From Sambucus nigra (taxonomy: Eukaryota; Streptophyta; Magnoliopsida; Dipsacales; Adoxaceae): a DNA stretch of 64,000 nt. Below the pieces are notes generated by a model that saw nothing but the letters and a program-made list of their open reading frames with translations, searched no databases and was not told the origin of the DNA. This document shows, in pieces, positions 1 through 12,900 of this stretch. The stretch lies in NCBI GenBank assembly GCA_949130495.1, contig OX422222.1:279486109-279550108 (forward strand), given 5' to 3'. The translations under genes and the position numbers were made by a program. Numbering within the stretch: position 1 is the first letter of the stretch; every line of letters begins with the position of its first letter.

Positions 1-2
1 AA

Positions 3-1715
3 GTACCTATATGGAATCTGTATGTGGATGGCTCATCTTGCAGTACAGGCTGTGGGGCAGGGATTGTTTTAAACAACCCGGATAAGATAGATGTGGAGTA
101 TGCTCTGTGCTTTCAATTCAAGTCTTCTAATAATGAGGCTGAATATGATGCTATGATTGCAGGTCTTAGTTTAGCAAAAACCATGGGGGCAGAGCAGGTC
201 ATTATATTCAGTGACTCACAGTTGATCGTAAATCAAATGCTGGGAGTATACGCAACAAAGGGAGAATTGATGATTAAGTATTATGCAAAAATAATGGAGA
301 TTGTATCGAGCTTTAATGCAGTGCAGTTAATTAGAACACCAAGATTGGAGAATGCAAGAGCAGATGCCTTAGCTCGGTTAACCTCAGCCACACGCACCGA
401 GCTACGAAGAACAATTCTAATAGAAATTTTGGCTAGCAGGAGCATTGACAAAGATATGATGGTGAGCTTCATTACCCTTGATTTAGGACCATCTTGGATG
501 GATCCCATCAGGGCATCTATTGAGGAAGGGAAATTACCAACTGATAAATTCGCAGCCAAGAAACTGAAATTTAAAGTTACTCGTTATGTATTGACTAATG
601 GTATTCTATATAGACGAGGAATTATAGCAGGTTTGCAAAGATGTGTGCATCCCTCCGAGGTGAAAGACTTGATTGAAGAGGTCCATAAAGGCTCTTGTGG
701 AGCCCATGTAGCAGGTCGAACGCTTTTGCAAAGAATAATGACGCAAGGATACTATTGGCCAACGATGAGGGTCGACTGTATAGCCTATGCCAAAAAATGT
801 GACAAATGTAAACGCTTCTCCTCTATCCGAAGAACTCCCCAAGCATTGTTAACACCCATTACTTCCCCTTGGCCATTTGCCATGTGGGGAATAGACTTAG
901 TCGGGCCACTTCCAGCGACTAGGGGAAGATTTAAATATCTCGTGGTCGCGGTGGATTACTTTACTAAGTGGGTGGAAGCTGAGCCCCTTATTAATATGAC
1001 ATATGACAAGGTGTATCAATTTATTTGGAAGAATATCATTTGTAGATATGGTCTTCCCCATGCATTCATTACTGATCATGGAACCCAATTTGACGACGAG
1101 GAGTTTTCTGCGTATTGTCATCAGTCGAACATATTGAAAACCCACTCTGCACCAGGCCATCCCTAGAGAAATGGACAAACTGAGGGGATAAACAGAACGA
1201 TGATGAATAGTTTGAAGAAACAACTGGACGATGCAAAGGAAAATTGGATTAACGAGCTACATTATGTGCTGTGGGCTTATCGTACTACACCACGAGCAGC
1301 AACAAGAGAATCTCCATACATGCTAGCATTTGGAAGTGAAACCGTCATACCAACTGAATTGGGTTTTCCCACACACATAATACTGAATTTCAATTCTCCT
1401 ATCAGTGACTTGATGAGAAGATTAGACTTGGATATGCTCGAGGAAGTGAGAGAAGAAGCAGCAATCAGGAACGCTGCATACTAACAACGAACAACTCTGT
1501 TCTACAACAAGAGAGTAAATAAATGTGATTTGAAAGAAGGGGACTATGTGCTAAAGAAAGTCATTCAAAAACACAATAAAATGGAAGTTAACTGGCATGG
1601 ACCCTACAGAGTAACAGAAGTTGTTCGACCAGGTACATACATGATTGAAACCTTAGAAGGAAAAGAGTTTAAGAATGCATGGAACGCAGAGCATCTGCGC
1701 AAATATTATCAGTAG
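3..1715 (+). pseudogene. Retrotransposon pol, 3' part: RNase H and integrase, two nonsense codons
   Basis: One reading frame runs from the window edge to the TAG at 1713. The first ~125 codons are an RNase H (YVDGSS, NNEAEYDAMIAGL, SDSQL and ARADALARL supply the acidic residues). An HHCC zinc-binding module follows (HKGSCGAH ... CDKC), then the integrase core (GIDLVGP, FITDHGTQF, and the Glu in NGQTEGINR) and a C-terminal GPYRV module. The protein would be about 570 residues here, continuous with upstream RT. The frame is stopped by TAG at 1164-1166 and TAA at 1482-1484. Both fall where the family normally has Gln, so each is a single C-to-T change. No chromodomain is visible. Role in an intact element: RNA degradation during reverse transcription, and integration. 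Confidence 0.92.
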
Positions 1716-2408
1716 TTAAAATCCCCATGTAATGGAGTTTTCTTCAATATGAATAAAGTTTTGGATGTTTTACCCAATTCTATCCTTTTGTTGAAATTTT
1801 TCGAAATACTAGTGCTACACACTACGCATCAAGTCCAGAATAAAAATTCACCAACTTCGGTTGGTCGTGAATAAAAATCCACCAACTCTGGTTGGTCGGG
1901 AATAAAAATCCACCAACTCTGGTTGGTCGGGAATAAAAATCCACCAACTCTGGTTGGGAACAGTTGGTTAAACAAAGCTGGATCATGAGATGAAAGTCGT
2001 TTCATGGCTTAGAATTAAAAAGTGATAAGTCACTATAATAAAAAAATAACAGAATTTCTTTACTTATGAAATATCAAATTACCACCAAGCCTAAGTTGGT
2101 CGGGAAACAAAATATCACCAACTCCGATTGGTCGGCAATTTAAAATAACACATGACATTTTTGTCTTTTTACAGATATACATACACATTCATCAGTGAAT
2201 AAGATAGAGTAATGACAATTAAGATTGCAGGGAAAACTAAAAGCTTCTTCATTAAAATCAGAACAAATTACATAGAGAACAAATTACATATTACATGAGG
2301 AATCATTACATCAAAAATCCTATTCTATTGGCTTTTTCCCTTCTGCCTTTGAAATAGGTTCTACTCCAGCATGAGGATCGTCTAAGGCATAAGGGGAATT
2401 TATGAAGT
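1716..2408. other. Noncoding spacer of the retrotransposon between pol and antisense gene
   Basis: No coding signal. It holds the 31-bp tandem repeat at 1838-1960 and two looser relatives near 2090-2135 (also built on CCAAC...GTTGGTCGG), then AT-rich sequence up to the end of the antisense gene. Confidence 0.6.
1838..1960 (+). repeat. 31-bp tandem repeat, four copies
   Basis: The unit starts GAATAAAAATCCACCAACTC and ends GGTTGGTCGG; copies begin at 1838, 1869, 1900 and 1931. Each unit holds the inverted pair CCAAC/GTTGG, so each can form a small hairpin. It lies directly downstream of the pol stop. Confidence 0.9.
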
Positions 2409-5400
2409 TCAGATCTCTAACATCCTAACGTTCATCATAGATGGACGATCAAGAAGATGCTCCGGGCGAGATATCTCAAAATTAGAATGAAGACTATAGT
2501 CGCCGAGATACTTGGAGATTAAGCACTGAGGAATTGCCCGAGCAGGAATCCAGCTCATATCAAGTTTGAAAGGTGGCACGGGCAACTCGAGTAATCCAGG
2601 GTCATAGTAATCCCATAGATAATAGCCCTGCTCCAACTGTAACACCCCAAGTGCATTCAGCCATCCTTGCTTGTAACCCTCGTTATTTGAATTATGGATC
2701 CGATCATCGAGATGATAAAGGTCTTCATTATATCCAGCCATCCAAAACCCTCTGGCTGTTTGTGAAACTGGTAGGTCAACCTCTCTAGCTGCTCGTGAAG
2801 ATTCTTCACCAGATTTGTTTTATTCTCCAAGGAAGAACTTTGTGAAGAAAGTTGCTCGTTGAGGTTTAGAATCTTCTTGGACATCTCAGCTAATGCTTGA
2901 TTCTTCTCCATTAACTGGAAGGCCTGATTCTTCAAGTCTGATTGAGTTCTTTGCTCACCAATAGAAATACGAGCAGCCCTTGCTCGTCCTCGAGAAGCTC
3001 TTGCTCATCCGCGAGCAGAAGTGGAGGGTCCAATCCTCTTTAAGGTTTCCAATTCATCTCTCAAATTGGCATTTTTGACCTCCAAGAAAGAGAAACCTTC
3101 GTCATTGACAGGGACCAAGGTGCCCGAGGTATATGCTGCAGATTTCAGCTGGGATATCTCTCCTCATAAGACATTGTTTTCCTACTCCAGCAGTTTTATG
3201 ATTTGCCTATGCTCCTAGACCTCAACCCTTAGAATTTTCTCTTTCTTCTCATAAGCAGCGATGAACTTATCATACCCTTTGTTAACATTTAGTTGCTGAT
3301 ATTTTTTCTCATACCCCTGATGCAAAAGGGCAGAAGATTCCTTGTATTATTGTTGGAGTTCCTCGAGGGTACCCTGGAGATCTTCAATCATCTCGTAATA
3401 TGCTACATTGTTGGCAACTGCACGGTCAAGCAAGAACTTTAGATATTGGTAGGCCTCGACTACTTGTTCAGAAGCATCTAGACCATGGATGTCGATGATT
3501 TGAGCTTCATTCAGATCTACATGACCAGCTTTGAAGTAGTCATTGCAACTTTTCAACAAATCTGTATCATGAGCTGATAGTCGTTCCATCCTGGCCACAA
3601 ACTAGCAAAGAGAAGCCATAAACAGGATCAGTAATGATAAAGATAGAGCAAGAAGAAAATGGATCAATAATAAGGGTAGAGCAAGAAAAAGAGAGTTAAT
3701 ATGAACAACCAAAACTTCAAATTTTATTACATCACAAAAAGAAGTACATGGCCCAGAATTACATTCAACAAAAAAGTAAAAATAAAGGTTCAAAAAACTC
3801 TACACCTTCTCCTTGCTTCCTAAGACTTCCTCGGGAGGCTTGGACGAAGAAGTAGGTTGCTCAGAAGGCAGAGAAAGCTGATCAGTAGACATGTTGGCTG
3901 GATGGGGCTGCTCGTAGCGAAGTTCAACAGTAGGGGCTTGATCCCCAATTATCATTGAAGACACTTTTGAGGCAGCTTCGTCCTCTTCTTCTTCTCCAGG
4001 AGAGGGAGGAGGACCATGAACATGACGCTGAAATAGTTCAGAACTCTCAGAGACCTTTAGCTCCTGCAGAGTTGCGACCCATCCATCCCTGAAGTATTTG
4101 AGGCTAGCAAATTCCATCTGAGAGGACATGGCAGCTAGGTCTTTGTTCCAACCTTTGTCCCAGCTAGCGCTAAAGGACTTTTTAACCACAAGTTTTCTCT
4201 TTGCCCTCTCCGAGGAAATCCTCTCGGTAAGAAGTTCCTCGACAGCTTTCAACTTCCCTTTTACCTCTTCCTTCTGACGATCAACGTCACGAAGTCTAAC
4301 AACTTCATCTTCAATTTTCTTAAGCTTTTCTCAAGCTCTTCAGTGTTTTTGAGCTTTTCCTCAAGCTCATTATTTTTCTTCTCAAATTCTTTCATTTTCC
4401 TCTCTAACTCCTGTGAGGCCTCCACAGCTCGGTCTTTTTCTTGCTCGATGGACTTGAGTTGTGTCTCCCAAAACTCCTTATCTTCTTCATATTTCTGACG
4501 AGAGTCCTTTAAGGACTGAGTCAGACCTACAAAAGGTTCCTCCACACCTCCCAAGGAGCTCGAAGCTTTAATAGCCTCATCCTTTTTCAGAATAGTGTTA
4601 AAGCAGGTTACCAACTAGAAAAAGAAAATAATTATAAGTCAGTGCAGGGACATAACATTGAAAAATGAAAGTTTAGATTAATAATACTTACTGAGGCAAT
4701 ATGTTGAGATGCCAAGGTGGTAATCCTATCCCGAGAAAGATTGTCCTCAACACCTTGGATCTCTGGGATAATCCAAGACTTCACCGAGCCCATAGCAGAG
4801 CTCGAAGGAACAAAGGTGGGAATACCACCTTCAACATTTAAAGACTGAGATACTTCTTCTATTGGTCTCTTCATAGAACTTTTCTTTAACCTCCTCATAG
4901 GAGCAGGAACATTCTCAACCAAGGATGTTGTCTTGGTCGGTGATATAACGATAACCTCGCTTGGAGGAGAAATAGCTACAACCTTGCTCGGAGCCACAGG
5001 GGGCTTCTCAGTAATTTTCTTAGCTCCAACTGGAGGGGGTGCATCAACTTTTCTTGTCCCTTCCTCTAGGACATCTTGCTTATTTCCCTTTGCCTCCACA
5101 GAAGCAGAATCTGATTTTTCAAAGAATGAGGGAGCTTTTCGTCTCTTCATTCTGATACTGAGGGGAATATTTTATTCAGGGGAAGAACCTTCAGAAGCTG
5201 GTACTGGTTCGATGCCACCTACTATTGGAAGAGCAGTAAAAGATGAAGTGTAGCTGTTGTACTGTAATAAGTAAGAGGATGATCTAATATGTTCGTCAGC
5301 AATGGTTTGGTGCAAACTCCAGATAAGTTTCAAGTGCCTCAAATTGACATCGGTTTCTTTGGGGTATTTTCTTTTGCTGTCAACTGCAAATAAAAAAAAA

Positions 5401-6064
5401 TTAAAATGTTAATGACGCATTTTATCAAACACGAAGAAAACATAATTTCAAAAATAAAATAAAAACAACCTATCCCATTGACATAAGGAGTGCATCTAGG
5501 ACCTTGATATACATCGTCTCCATTTAATGGAGGATGTTGTTAATTTTTCATTACTACTCCATGTTCAAAATAATCCCTGTTTGCATCGGGAAGGTTGATA
5601 ACTAATGCTCTATTTAAAAACCTAGTTTTTAAATAAAAAGTACTATCACTGACAACCCATCTATAGCAAAACATAATTTCTGGAATTCCCAAACGGGTTC
5701 CATGAATCTGATTTAACCTATGGACTCCATTAACTATTCTCCAGGTATTGGGAGCTATTTTTGCAGGTACAACGTCAAAATATTGACAGAATTCCAAACA
5801 CAGGGGATTTGGAGGAAAAAAAGGTATATTCGGCCACAAAGAGACTGGGGAACCAATGTCCCTCAGCCAAAGAAAAATAGTCTGAAGGTTCAGAAAGTTC
5901 TTCCAATATGACCCATGAAGGAATAGAAAAATCAGAGTGAAATTTATCAAGCGAATCAACAAGGTAAACGATGATGAACAAAGAAAATAAAAGAGAAGGA
6001 AGAAGATATTATAGGAAAAAGGTGGATTAGTTGACAACGAACAATGGAAGAAATGAAAGAACAA
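2409..6064 (-). pseudogene. Antisense multi-exon coiled-coil gene of the Tat element
   Basis: Read right to left on the minus strand. The first exon (about 6064-5540) ends in a domain like the 'putative gypsy type transposon' family, with the core FCQYFDVVPAKIAPNTWRI and LGIPEIMFCYRW. Then comes a Pro/Lys/Ser-rich segment (5150-4632), followed by long Glu/Lys/Leu-rich coiled coils (4614-4261, 4252-3800, 3598-3347, 2935-2409). Segments are separated by short in-frame breaks that look like introns (e.g. 3793-3602) and probably some real stops. This kind of ORF, antisense to gag-pol, is a known accessory gene of Tat/Ogre elements with no established function. A TATA-like box lies 73 bp upstream. 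I did not fix exact splice sites, so the model is approximate; it may still be expressed or may be decayed. Confidence 0.7.
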
Positions 6065-6136
6065 GATAGGGAAGAAGTGAAGAAGTTCTAAGATGCAGAT
6101 TTGAAAAAGTAAAAGACGATCGAATTTTCTGAAGCG

Positions 6137-6144
6137 TTTAAATA
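6137..6144 (-). promoter_or_regulatory. TATA-like box of the antisense gene
   Basis: TATTTAAA on the minus strand, 73 bp upstream of the first ATG (6064) of the antisense gene, just inside the 3' LTR. Its position suggests the gene has its own promoter. Confidence 0.45.
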
Positions 6145-6375
6145 CTTTACCCCGGGAATAGAGAAAAACAATGATTACCAGGGTGGACGATTGCGTATCC
6201 GGGGGCTAAAAAGAAGAAAAAGGCACTAAAAATGAAGCATTTATGGAAATTCAAAATACTTTAAAATCCTGATACTATGCACTCAAAAAAGGAGTTATAA
6301 ACAACGAAAGTTTATCTAAAATCCATAAAGTCTAGGCAGCAGAATATTCCATACTTTTCTTCAACATCAAACTAA

Positions 6376-6392
6376 GAAACATTGGGGGCTTC
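6376..6392 (+). promoter_or_regulatory. Polypurine-like tract before 3' LTR
   Basis: The stretch AGAAACATTGGGGGCTTC lies immediately before the TG of the LTR, the place of the plus-strand primer in LTR retrotransposons. Confidence 0.6.
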
Positions 6393-6966
6393 TGTTGATA
6401 CCAAATTTAGTCTACTGACATGGATCAATTATGTGGAGACATGTGTCAATCTACATGGCACCCGCAAACATTTTTTGAACAACACCTTACCTGCGAGGAG
6501 CTCAACCTCCCCGACCAACTCAGGCTCTCCGAGCAACAAGCGTTCTTCGAGGAACTTTATTATACCGAGCAACTCATGTATACCGAGCTACTTAGGCGGT
6601 CCGAGAAGCTTAGGCAGTCTGAGCTGCATCTCGTACAGAGTATTCATATCCTGATAATCAAGAGGATGACTGTGCATTAAATGCTCATTATTATCATACA
6701 GATGGGCAGGCCTATTGGATAACTATGTATTATTCTTTCACATGTACAGCCATAGGGCTATAAATACATTCTATCATCCTCATTGTAAGGGGACTCGGAA
6801 TTTCTTGGTAAAATCTTTTATCGAGAATTCCAAATAAACAGTCAGCAATAACAAAACAGTGGACGTAGGCCATTCCTTCAAGGCTGAACCACTTTAAAAA
6901 TATTTTATCTTATTAATTTTATCTATGATTGAATAATTAGAGATAATCTAATTTTTTACATCAACA
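6393..6966 (+). repeat. 3' LTR of the Tat element, 574 bp
   Basis: Begins TGTTGATACC and ends TTTTACATCAACA; the terminal 7 bp form a perfect inverted repeat (TGTTGAT/ATCAACA). It contains a TATA box (6759-6766) and, at 6480-6640, a run of degenerate ~15-25-bp repeats built on CCGAGCAACTCA/GAGGAGCTC. The base after the LTR end is already satellite sequence. Confidence 0.9.
6759..6766 (+). promoter_or_regulatory. LTR TATA box
   Basis: TATAAATA within the LTR, about 200 bp before its end, in the usual place between U3 and R. Confidence 0.6.
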
Positions 6967-9900
6967 GGGGCATTACGGGGTTTCGCCGCCCTCTAAGGAC
7001 TCATTTTCAAGCCTAAGTGTAGATATTCCCAAAATTGGGTCGGCCTCTCAAATTGAGGGTCTTGTGGCCATGCGGTCGGTTCCAATGAGTTACATTGATA
7101 CCGTGCGAGGTATTGGCGCCGTTCACAGGGCCATTTGGAGGGCGTTACGGGGTTTTTCCTTCTAACGACACGTGTTCAAGCCTAAGTCTACATACTTTCA
7201 AATTTGGGTTGTGCTATCAAATCGGGGATCGCGTGACCTCACGGTCGAATCCAACAAGTTTCATTAGTCCCGTGTGAGGTGTTGGCACCGCTCACGGGGT
7301 CATTTGGGGGGCGTTATAGGCTTTCCCCATCTAACAGTACGTTTTCAAGCCTAAGTGTGGATATTCTAAAAATTAGATCGTGCTCTCAAATTGGGGGTCT
7401 CGTGGACACGCAGTCGGTTCCAATAAGTTAGAATGGTCCCATGTGAGGTGTTGGTAGCACTCACAAGGTCGTTTGATGGGTGTTACGGGGTTTCTCCCTC
7501 TAACGACACATTTTAAAACCTAAGTGTGGATATTCTCAAAATTGGGTCGTGCTCTTAAATAGGGGTCCCGTGACCACGCGGTCAATCCCAATGAGTTACA
7601 TTGGTCCCGAACGAGGTGTTAGCACCGCTCACGAGGTAGTTTGGGGGCTTTAAGGGGTTTCTCCCTCCAACGACACATTTTTAAGCCTAAGTGTGGATAT
7701 TCTCAAATTTAGTCCATGCTCCCAAATCGGGGTTCTTGAGACCACACGGTCAGTTGCAATGAGCTATAATGGACTCGTGCGAGGTGTTGGCATTGCTCAC
7801 GGGGCCGTTTGGAGGGCATTACGGGGTTTCACCCTCTAACGGCATTTTTTCAAGCCTAATTCTATATATTCTAAAATTTGGTCCGTGCTCTCAAATCGGG
7901 GGTCCTATGACCATGCGATTGGTTCCTATGAGCTACATTGGGCTTATGCGAGGTGTTGGCACTACTCATAGGGACGTTTGGGAGGCGTTACTTGGTATCG
8001 CCCTCTAACCACACGTTTCCAAGCCTAAGTACATATATTCTAAAATTTGGGCCGTGCTCTCAAACCGAGGGTCTCGTGATCACGCGGTCGATTCCTAAGA
8101 GCTACATTGGACCTCTGTAAGATGTTGGTGTTGCTCACAGGGCCATTTGGGGGGTGTTATGGGGCTTCACCCCTAACGGCACATTTTCTAGCCTAAGTCT
8201 ATATATTCTCAAATTTGGGCCGTGCTCTCAAATCGGGGTTCCTGTGACCACGCAATCGGTTCTAACGAGTTACATTAGTCCCGTTAGAGGTGTTAGCGCT
8301 GGTCACGGGGACTTTTGGGGGGCGTTACGGGGTTTTTCCCTCTAATGGCACGTTTTTAAGCCTAAGTCTATATATTCTCAAATTTTGGTTGTTCTCTCAA
8401 ACTGGGGATCTCATAACCATGCGGTAGGTTCCAACGAGTTACATTGGTCCTGTGTAAGGCATTGGCACTGATCAAGGGGTCATTTGGGGGTTGTTATGGG
8501 GTTTTGTCCTCTAACGGAATGTTTTCAACACTAAGTATGGATATTCTTAAAATTGGGTAGTGCTCTCAAACTGGGGGTCCCGTGACCACGCGGTCAGTTC
8601 CAATGAGTTATATTTTACCCGTACGAGGTGTTGGTACCGCTCACGGGCCCGTTTGCGGGCATTAAACGATTTTGCCCTTTAACGACACGTTTTTAAGACT
8701 AAGTCTATATATTCTCAATTTTGGGTTGTGCTCTTAAACTTGGTGTCCTGTGACCATGCGATCGGTTTCTACAATCTAAATTGGACCCGTGTGAGGTGTT
8801 GGCACTACTCACGGGGCCATTTAGGGGGCATTACTGTTTTTCTCCCTCTATCGGCATTGAAGCCTAAGTCTATATATTCCCAAATTTGGGTTGTGCTCTG
8901 GACCCAGGGTTCCCACGACCATGCGATCGGTTTTTAAGAGCTACATGGATCCGTACAAGGTGTTGGCATTTGTCACGAGGCCATTTGGGGGGCGTTACGG
9001 GGTTTCACCCCCTAGCGACACGTTTTTAAGCCTTAGTTTATATATTTTCAAATTTTGTTTGTGCTCTCAAACTGGGGGTCTCGTGACCACGCATTAGGTT
9101 CTTATGATCTACATTAGGCCTATGCGATGTATTGGTGCCCCTCAGGGGGCCGGTTGGGCGGTGTTACAGGGTTTTGCCCTCTAACGGCATGTTTTTAAGC
9201 CTAAGTGTGGATGGTCTTAAAATTTGGTTGTGCCCTCAAACCGAGGGTCCCGTGACCACGTGGTCGATTACAACAAGTTACATTGGTCCCGTGCAAGGTG
9301 TTGGCCCATCACGGGGCTGTTTGTGGGATGTTATGGGGTTTCGTTCTCTAACAGCACGTTTTCAAGCCTATGTATGGATATTCTCAAATTTAGGTCGTGC
9401 TCTCAAACTGAGGGTCCCGTGACCACGCGATCGGTTCCAACGAGTTGCATTGATCCCGTGCGAGGCATTAGCACTACTCACGAGGCTGTTTGGTAGGGAA
9501 GTACGGGGTTTCTCCCTCTAATGGCAGGTTTTCAATCCTAAGTCTACATATTCTCAAATTTGGGCCATTATCTCAAATTAGGGGTCCCGTGACCATGCGA
9601 TCGGTTCCAACGGGTTACATTGGTCCCATACGAGTCATTGACACCATTTGTGAGGCCGTTTGGGGGTCATTACGGGGTTTCACCCTCCAACCGGACATTT
9701 TCAACACTAAGTGTGGATATTATTAAATTTGGGTCATGCTCTCCAACAGGGGGTCCCGTAACCATGCGGTTAGTTACAACGATTATAATGGACTCGTACG
9801 ATGTGTTGGTGCCGCTCATGGGCCCGTTTGCGGGCATTTCAGGGTTGATCCCTCTAAATGAAAGTTTTCAAGCCTAAGTCTATATATTCTCAAATTTTTG

Positions 9901-12900
9901 TTGTTCTCTCAAACCGGGTGTCCATTGACCACGTGATCGGTTCCTACAAGCTACATTGAACCCGTGCGAGGTGTTGGCACTACTCACGGGGCCCTTTGGA
10001 AGCTTTACAATGTTTTGCCCTCTAACGGCACGTTTTTAAGACTAAGTCAATATATTCCAAAATATGGGTTGTGATCTCGACCCGAGGGTACCGTGACCAC
10101 GCGATCAGTTCCTAAGAGATACATTGGATCCATACAAGGTATTTGCATTTCTCATAGATCCATTTAGGGAGCATTACAGGGTTTCTCCCCCTAACGACAC
10201 GTTTTTAAGCCCAAGTCTATATATTCTCAAATTTGGATCGTGTCTCAAACCGATGGTCTCGTCACCTCGCGATCAGTTCCAACGAGTTACCTACATCCCG
10301 TGTGAGGTTTTGGAACCACTCACGGGCCCATTTGGGGGGCATTATTAGGTTTTGCCCCCTAACGGCACGTTTTCAAGACTAATCCATATATTCTCAAATT
10401 TGGGTCGTGCTCTCAATTCGAGGGTCACATAACCAAGCGGTCGGTTCCAACGAGTTATATTGGTCCCTTGTGAGGTATTGGTTCCAATCACGGGGCCGTT
10501 TGGGTGGCATTACGGGGTTTCACCCTCTAATAGCACGTTTTCAAGCTTAAGTATGGATTTTCTCAAAATTGGGTTGTGCTCTCAAACCAGGGGTCCTGTG
10601 ACCACACGATCAATTGTAATGACTTACATTAATATCCTGCGAGGTGTTGGCACCGCTCATAGTACCATTTGGAGGGCGTTATGGGGTTTCTCCCTCTAAT
10701 GGCCACATTTTCAAGCTTATGTGTGGATATTCTCAAAATTAGGTCGTGCACTCAAGTCGAGGGTCCCACAACCACGTACTCCATTCCAAAGAGTTATGTT
10801 GGTCCCGTGCGAGGTGTTGGCACCGTTCATGGGGCCGTTTGGGTGGTGTTATGGGATTTCGCCCTCTAACGACAAGTTTTTAAGCCTAAGTGTGGATATT
10901 CTCAAAATTGGGTGATGCTCTCAAACCGGGGTCTCGTAACTTTGCCGTAGGTTCCAACGACTTACATTGGTCCCGTACGAGGTGTTGGCACCGTTCACGG
11001 GGCCATTTGGGGGACATTACGGGGTTTCTCCTACTAACGACTCATTTTCAAGCCTAAGTGTGGATATTCTCAAAATTGGGTCGTGCTCTCAAACTAAGGG
11101 TCTCGTGACCACGCGGTCAATTCCAACGAGTTGCATTGGTACCGTGTGAGGTGTTGGAGCTGCTCACGGGGCCATTTGGGGGGCATTATAGGGTGTTTCC
11201 TTCTAACGGCACGTGTTCAAGCCTAAGTCTATATACTCTCAAATTTGGGTTGTTCTATCAAACTAGGGATCGTGTGGCCTTACGATGGACTCCAACGAGT
11301 TTTATTAGTCCCATGTGAGGTGTTAGCACTGTTCACGGGGTCGTTATAGGCTTTCTCCATCTAACATCACATTTTCAAGACTAAGTGTGGATATTCTCAA
11401 AATTGGGTCGTCCACTTAAATCGGGGGTCCCGTGACCGCGCGATCGATTCAGCCGAGTTACATTAGTCCTAAGCGAGGTGTTAGCACCTCTCACGAGGCA
11501 GTTTGGGGGGCGTTAAGGGGTTTCTCCCTCTAAGGACACATTTTCAAGCCTAAGTGTGGATATTCTCAACATTGGGTTGTACTCTCAAACTGGGAGTCCC
11601 GTGACCACACGGTCGGTTCCAATAAGTTACATTTTTCACGTGCGAGGTGTTGGTGTCGCTCACGGGGGCGTTACCGAGTTTCTCCCTCCAACAGCACATT
11701 CTCAATACTAACTATGGATATTCTCAAATTTGGGTCATGCTCTCAAACCGGGGGTCTCGTGACCATGAGATCAGTTCCAATGAGTTACATTTGTCCCGTG
11801 CGAGGTGTTGGTACGGCTCATAGGGCCCTTTGGGGGTCATTATGGGGTTTTTTCCTCTAACGGTACGTTTTCAAGCCTAAGTATGGATGTTCTAAAAATT
11901 AGACCGTGCTCTCAAACTGAGGGTGCCGTGACCATGCGTTTTGTTGTAATGAGTTACATTGGTCATGTGCAAGGTGTTGGCACCACTCATGGGGCCGTTT
12001 GTGGGGCATTATGGGGGTTTTCCCTTTAACGGCATGTTTTCAAGCCTAAGTGTGGATATTCTCAAATTTGGGTCGTGCTTCCAAACTGGGGGTCCCGAAA
12101 CCACGCGGTCAGTTCCTACGAGCTAAAATGGACCCGTGCGAGGTGTTGGCGCTGCGCATGGGGCCGTTTGGAGGGCATTACAGGGTTTTGCCCTCTAACG
12201 ATACTTTTTCAAGCCTAATTCTATATATAATCAAACTTGGGTCGTGCTCTCAAATCGGGGGTCCCATGACCACGCGATTGATTCTTATGAGCTGCTTTGG
12301 GCCCATGTGAGGTGTTGGCGCTAATCATAGGGACGTTTGTGTGGCGTTACATGGTATCATCCTCTAACGGCATGTTTTCAAGCCTAAGTCTATATATTCT
12401 AAACTTTGGATCGCTCTCTCAAACTAGGGGTCTCGTGATCACGTGGTCATTTTCTAAGAGCTACATTGGACCCTTATAAGATGTTGGTGTTGCTCACAGG
12501 GCCATTTGGAGGGAGTTAATAACGGCACATTTTCTAGCCTAAGTCTATATATTCTCAAATTTGGGTCATGCTCTCAAATTGGGTTTTTCGTGACCACGTA
12601 GTCGATTGTAACGAGTTACATTGGTCCCGTACGAGGTGTTGGCGCTATTGATAGAACCTTTTTTTGGGGGGGGGGGGCATTACGGATTTCTCCCTCTAAT
12701 GGTACATTTTTAAGCCTAATCTATATATTCTCAAATTTTGGTTGTGCTCTCAAACTGGGGATCCTGTGACCATGCGGTAGGTTCTAACGAGTTACATAGG
12801 TCTGTGCGAGGTATTATCACCACTCACGGGACCGTTTTGGGGGAGTTACGAGGTTTCTCCCTCCAACAGTAGGTTTTCAAGTCTAAGTGTGGATATTCTC

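Larger units (their letters stand above)
1..6966 (+). mobile_element. Ty3/gypsy LTR retrotransposon, Tat lineage, 5' part outside window
   Basis: The window opens inside pol and runs to the end of the 3' LTR. In order: RNase H and integrase (+), a noncoding spacer with short tandem repeats, a long antisense multi-exon coiled-coil gene (-), a polypurine-like tract and the 3' LTR. A several-kb region between pol and the 3' LTR carrying an antisense ORF with a 'putative gypsy type transposon' domain is typical of the plant Tat/Ogre group. The pol frame has two nonsense codons, so this copy is dead. The 5' LTR, gag, protease and RT lie upstream. Lineage assignment is by eye; a phylogeny of the integrase would settle it. 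Confidence 0.85.

Noticed and set aside
7958..9990. CACTACTCA inside satellite units as a CACTA end
   Set aside because: A variant of the satellite word CACCGCTCACGG that recurs in several units.
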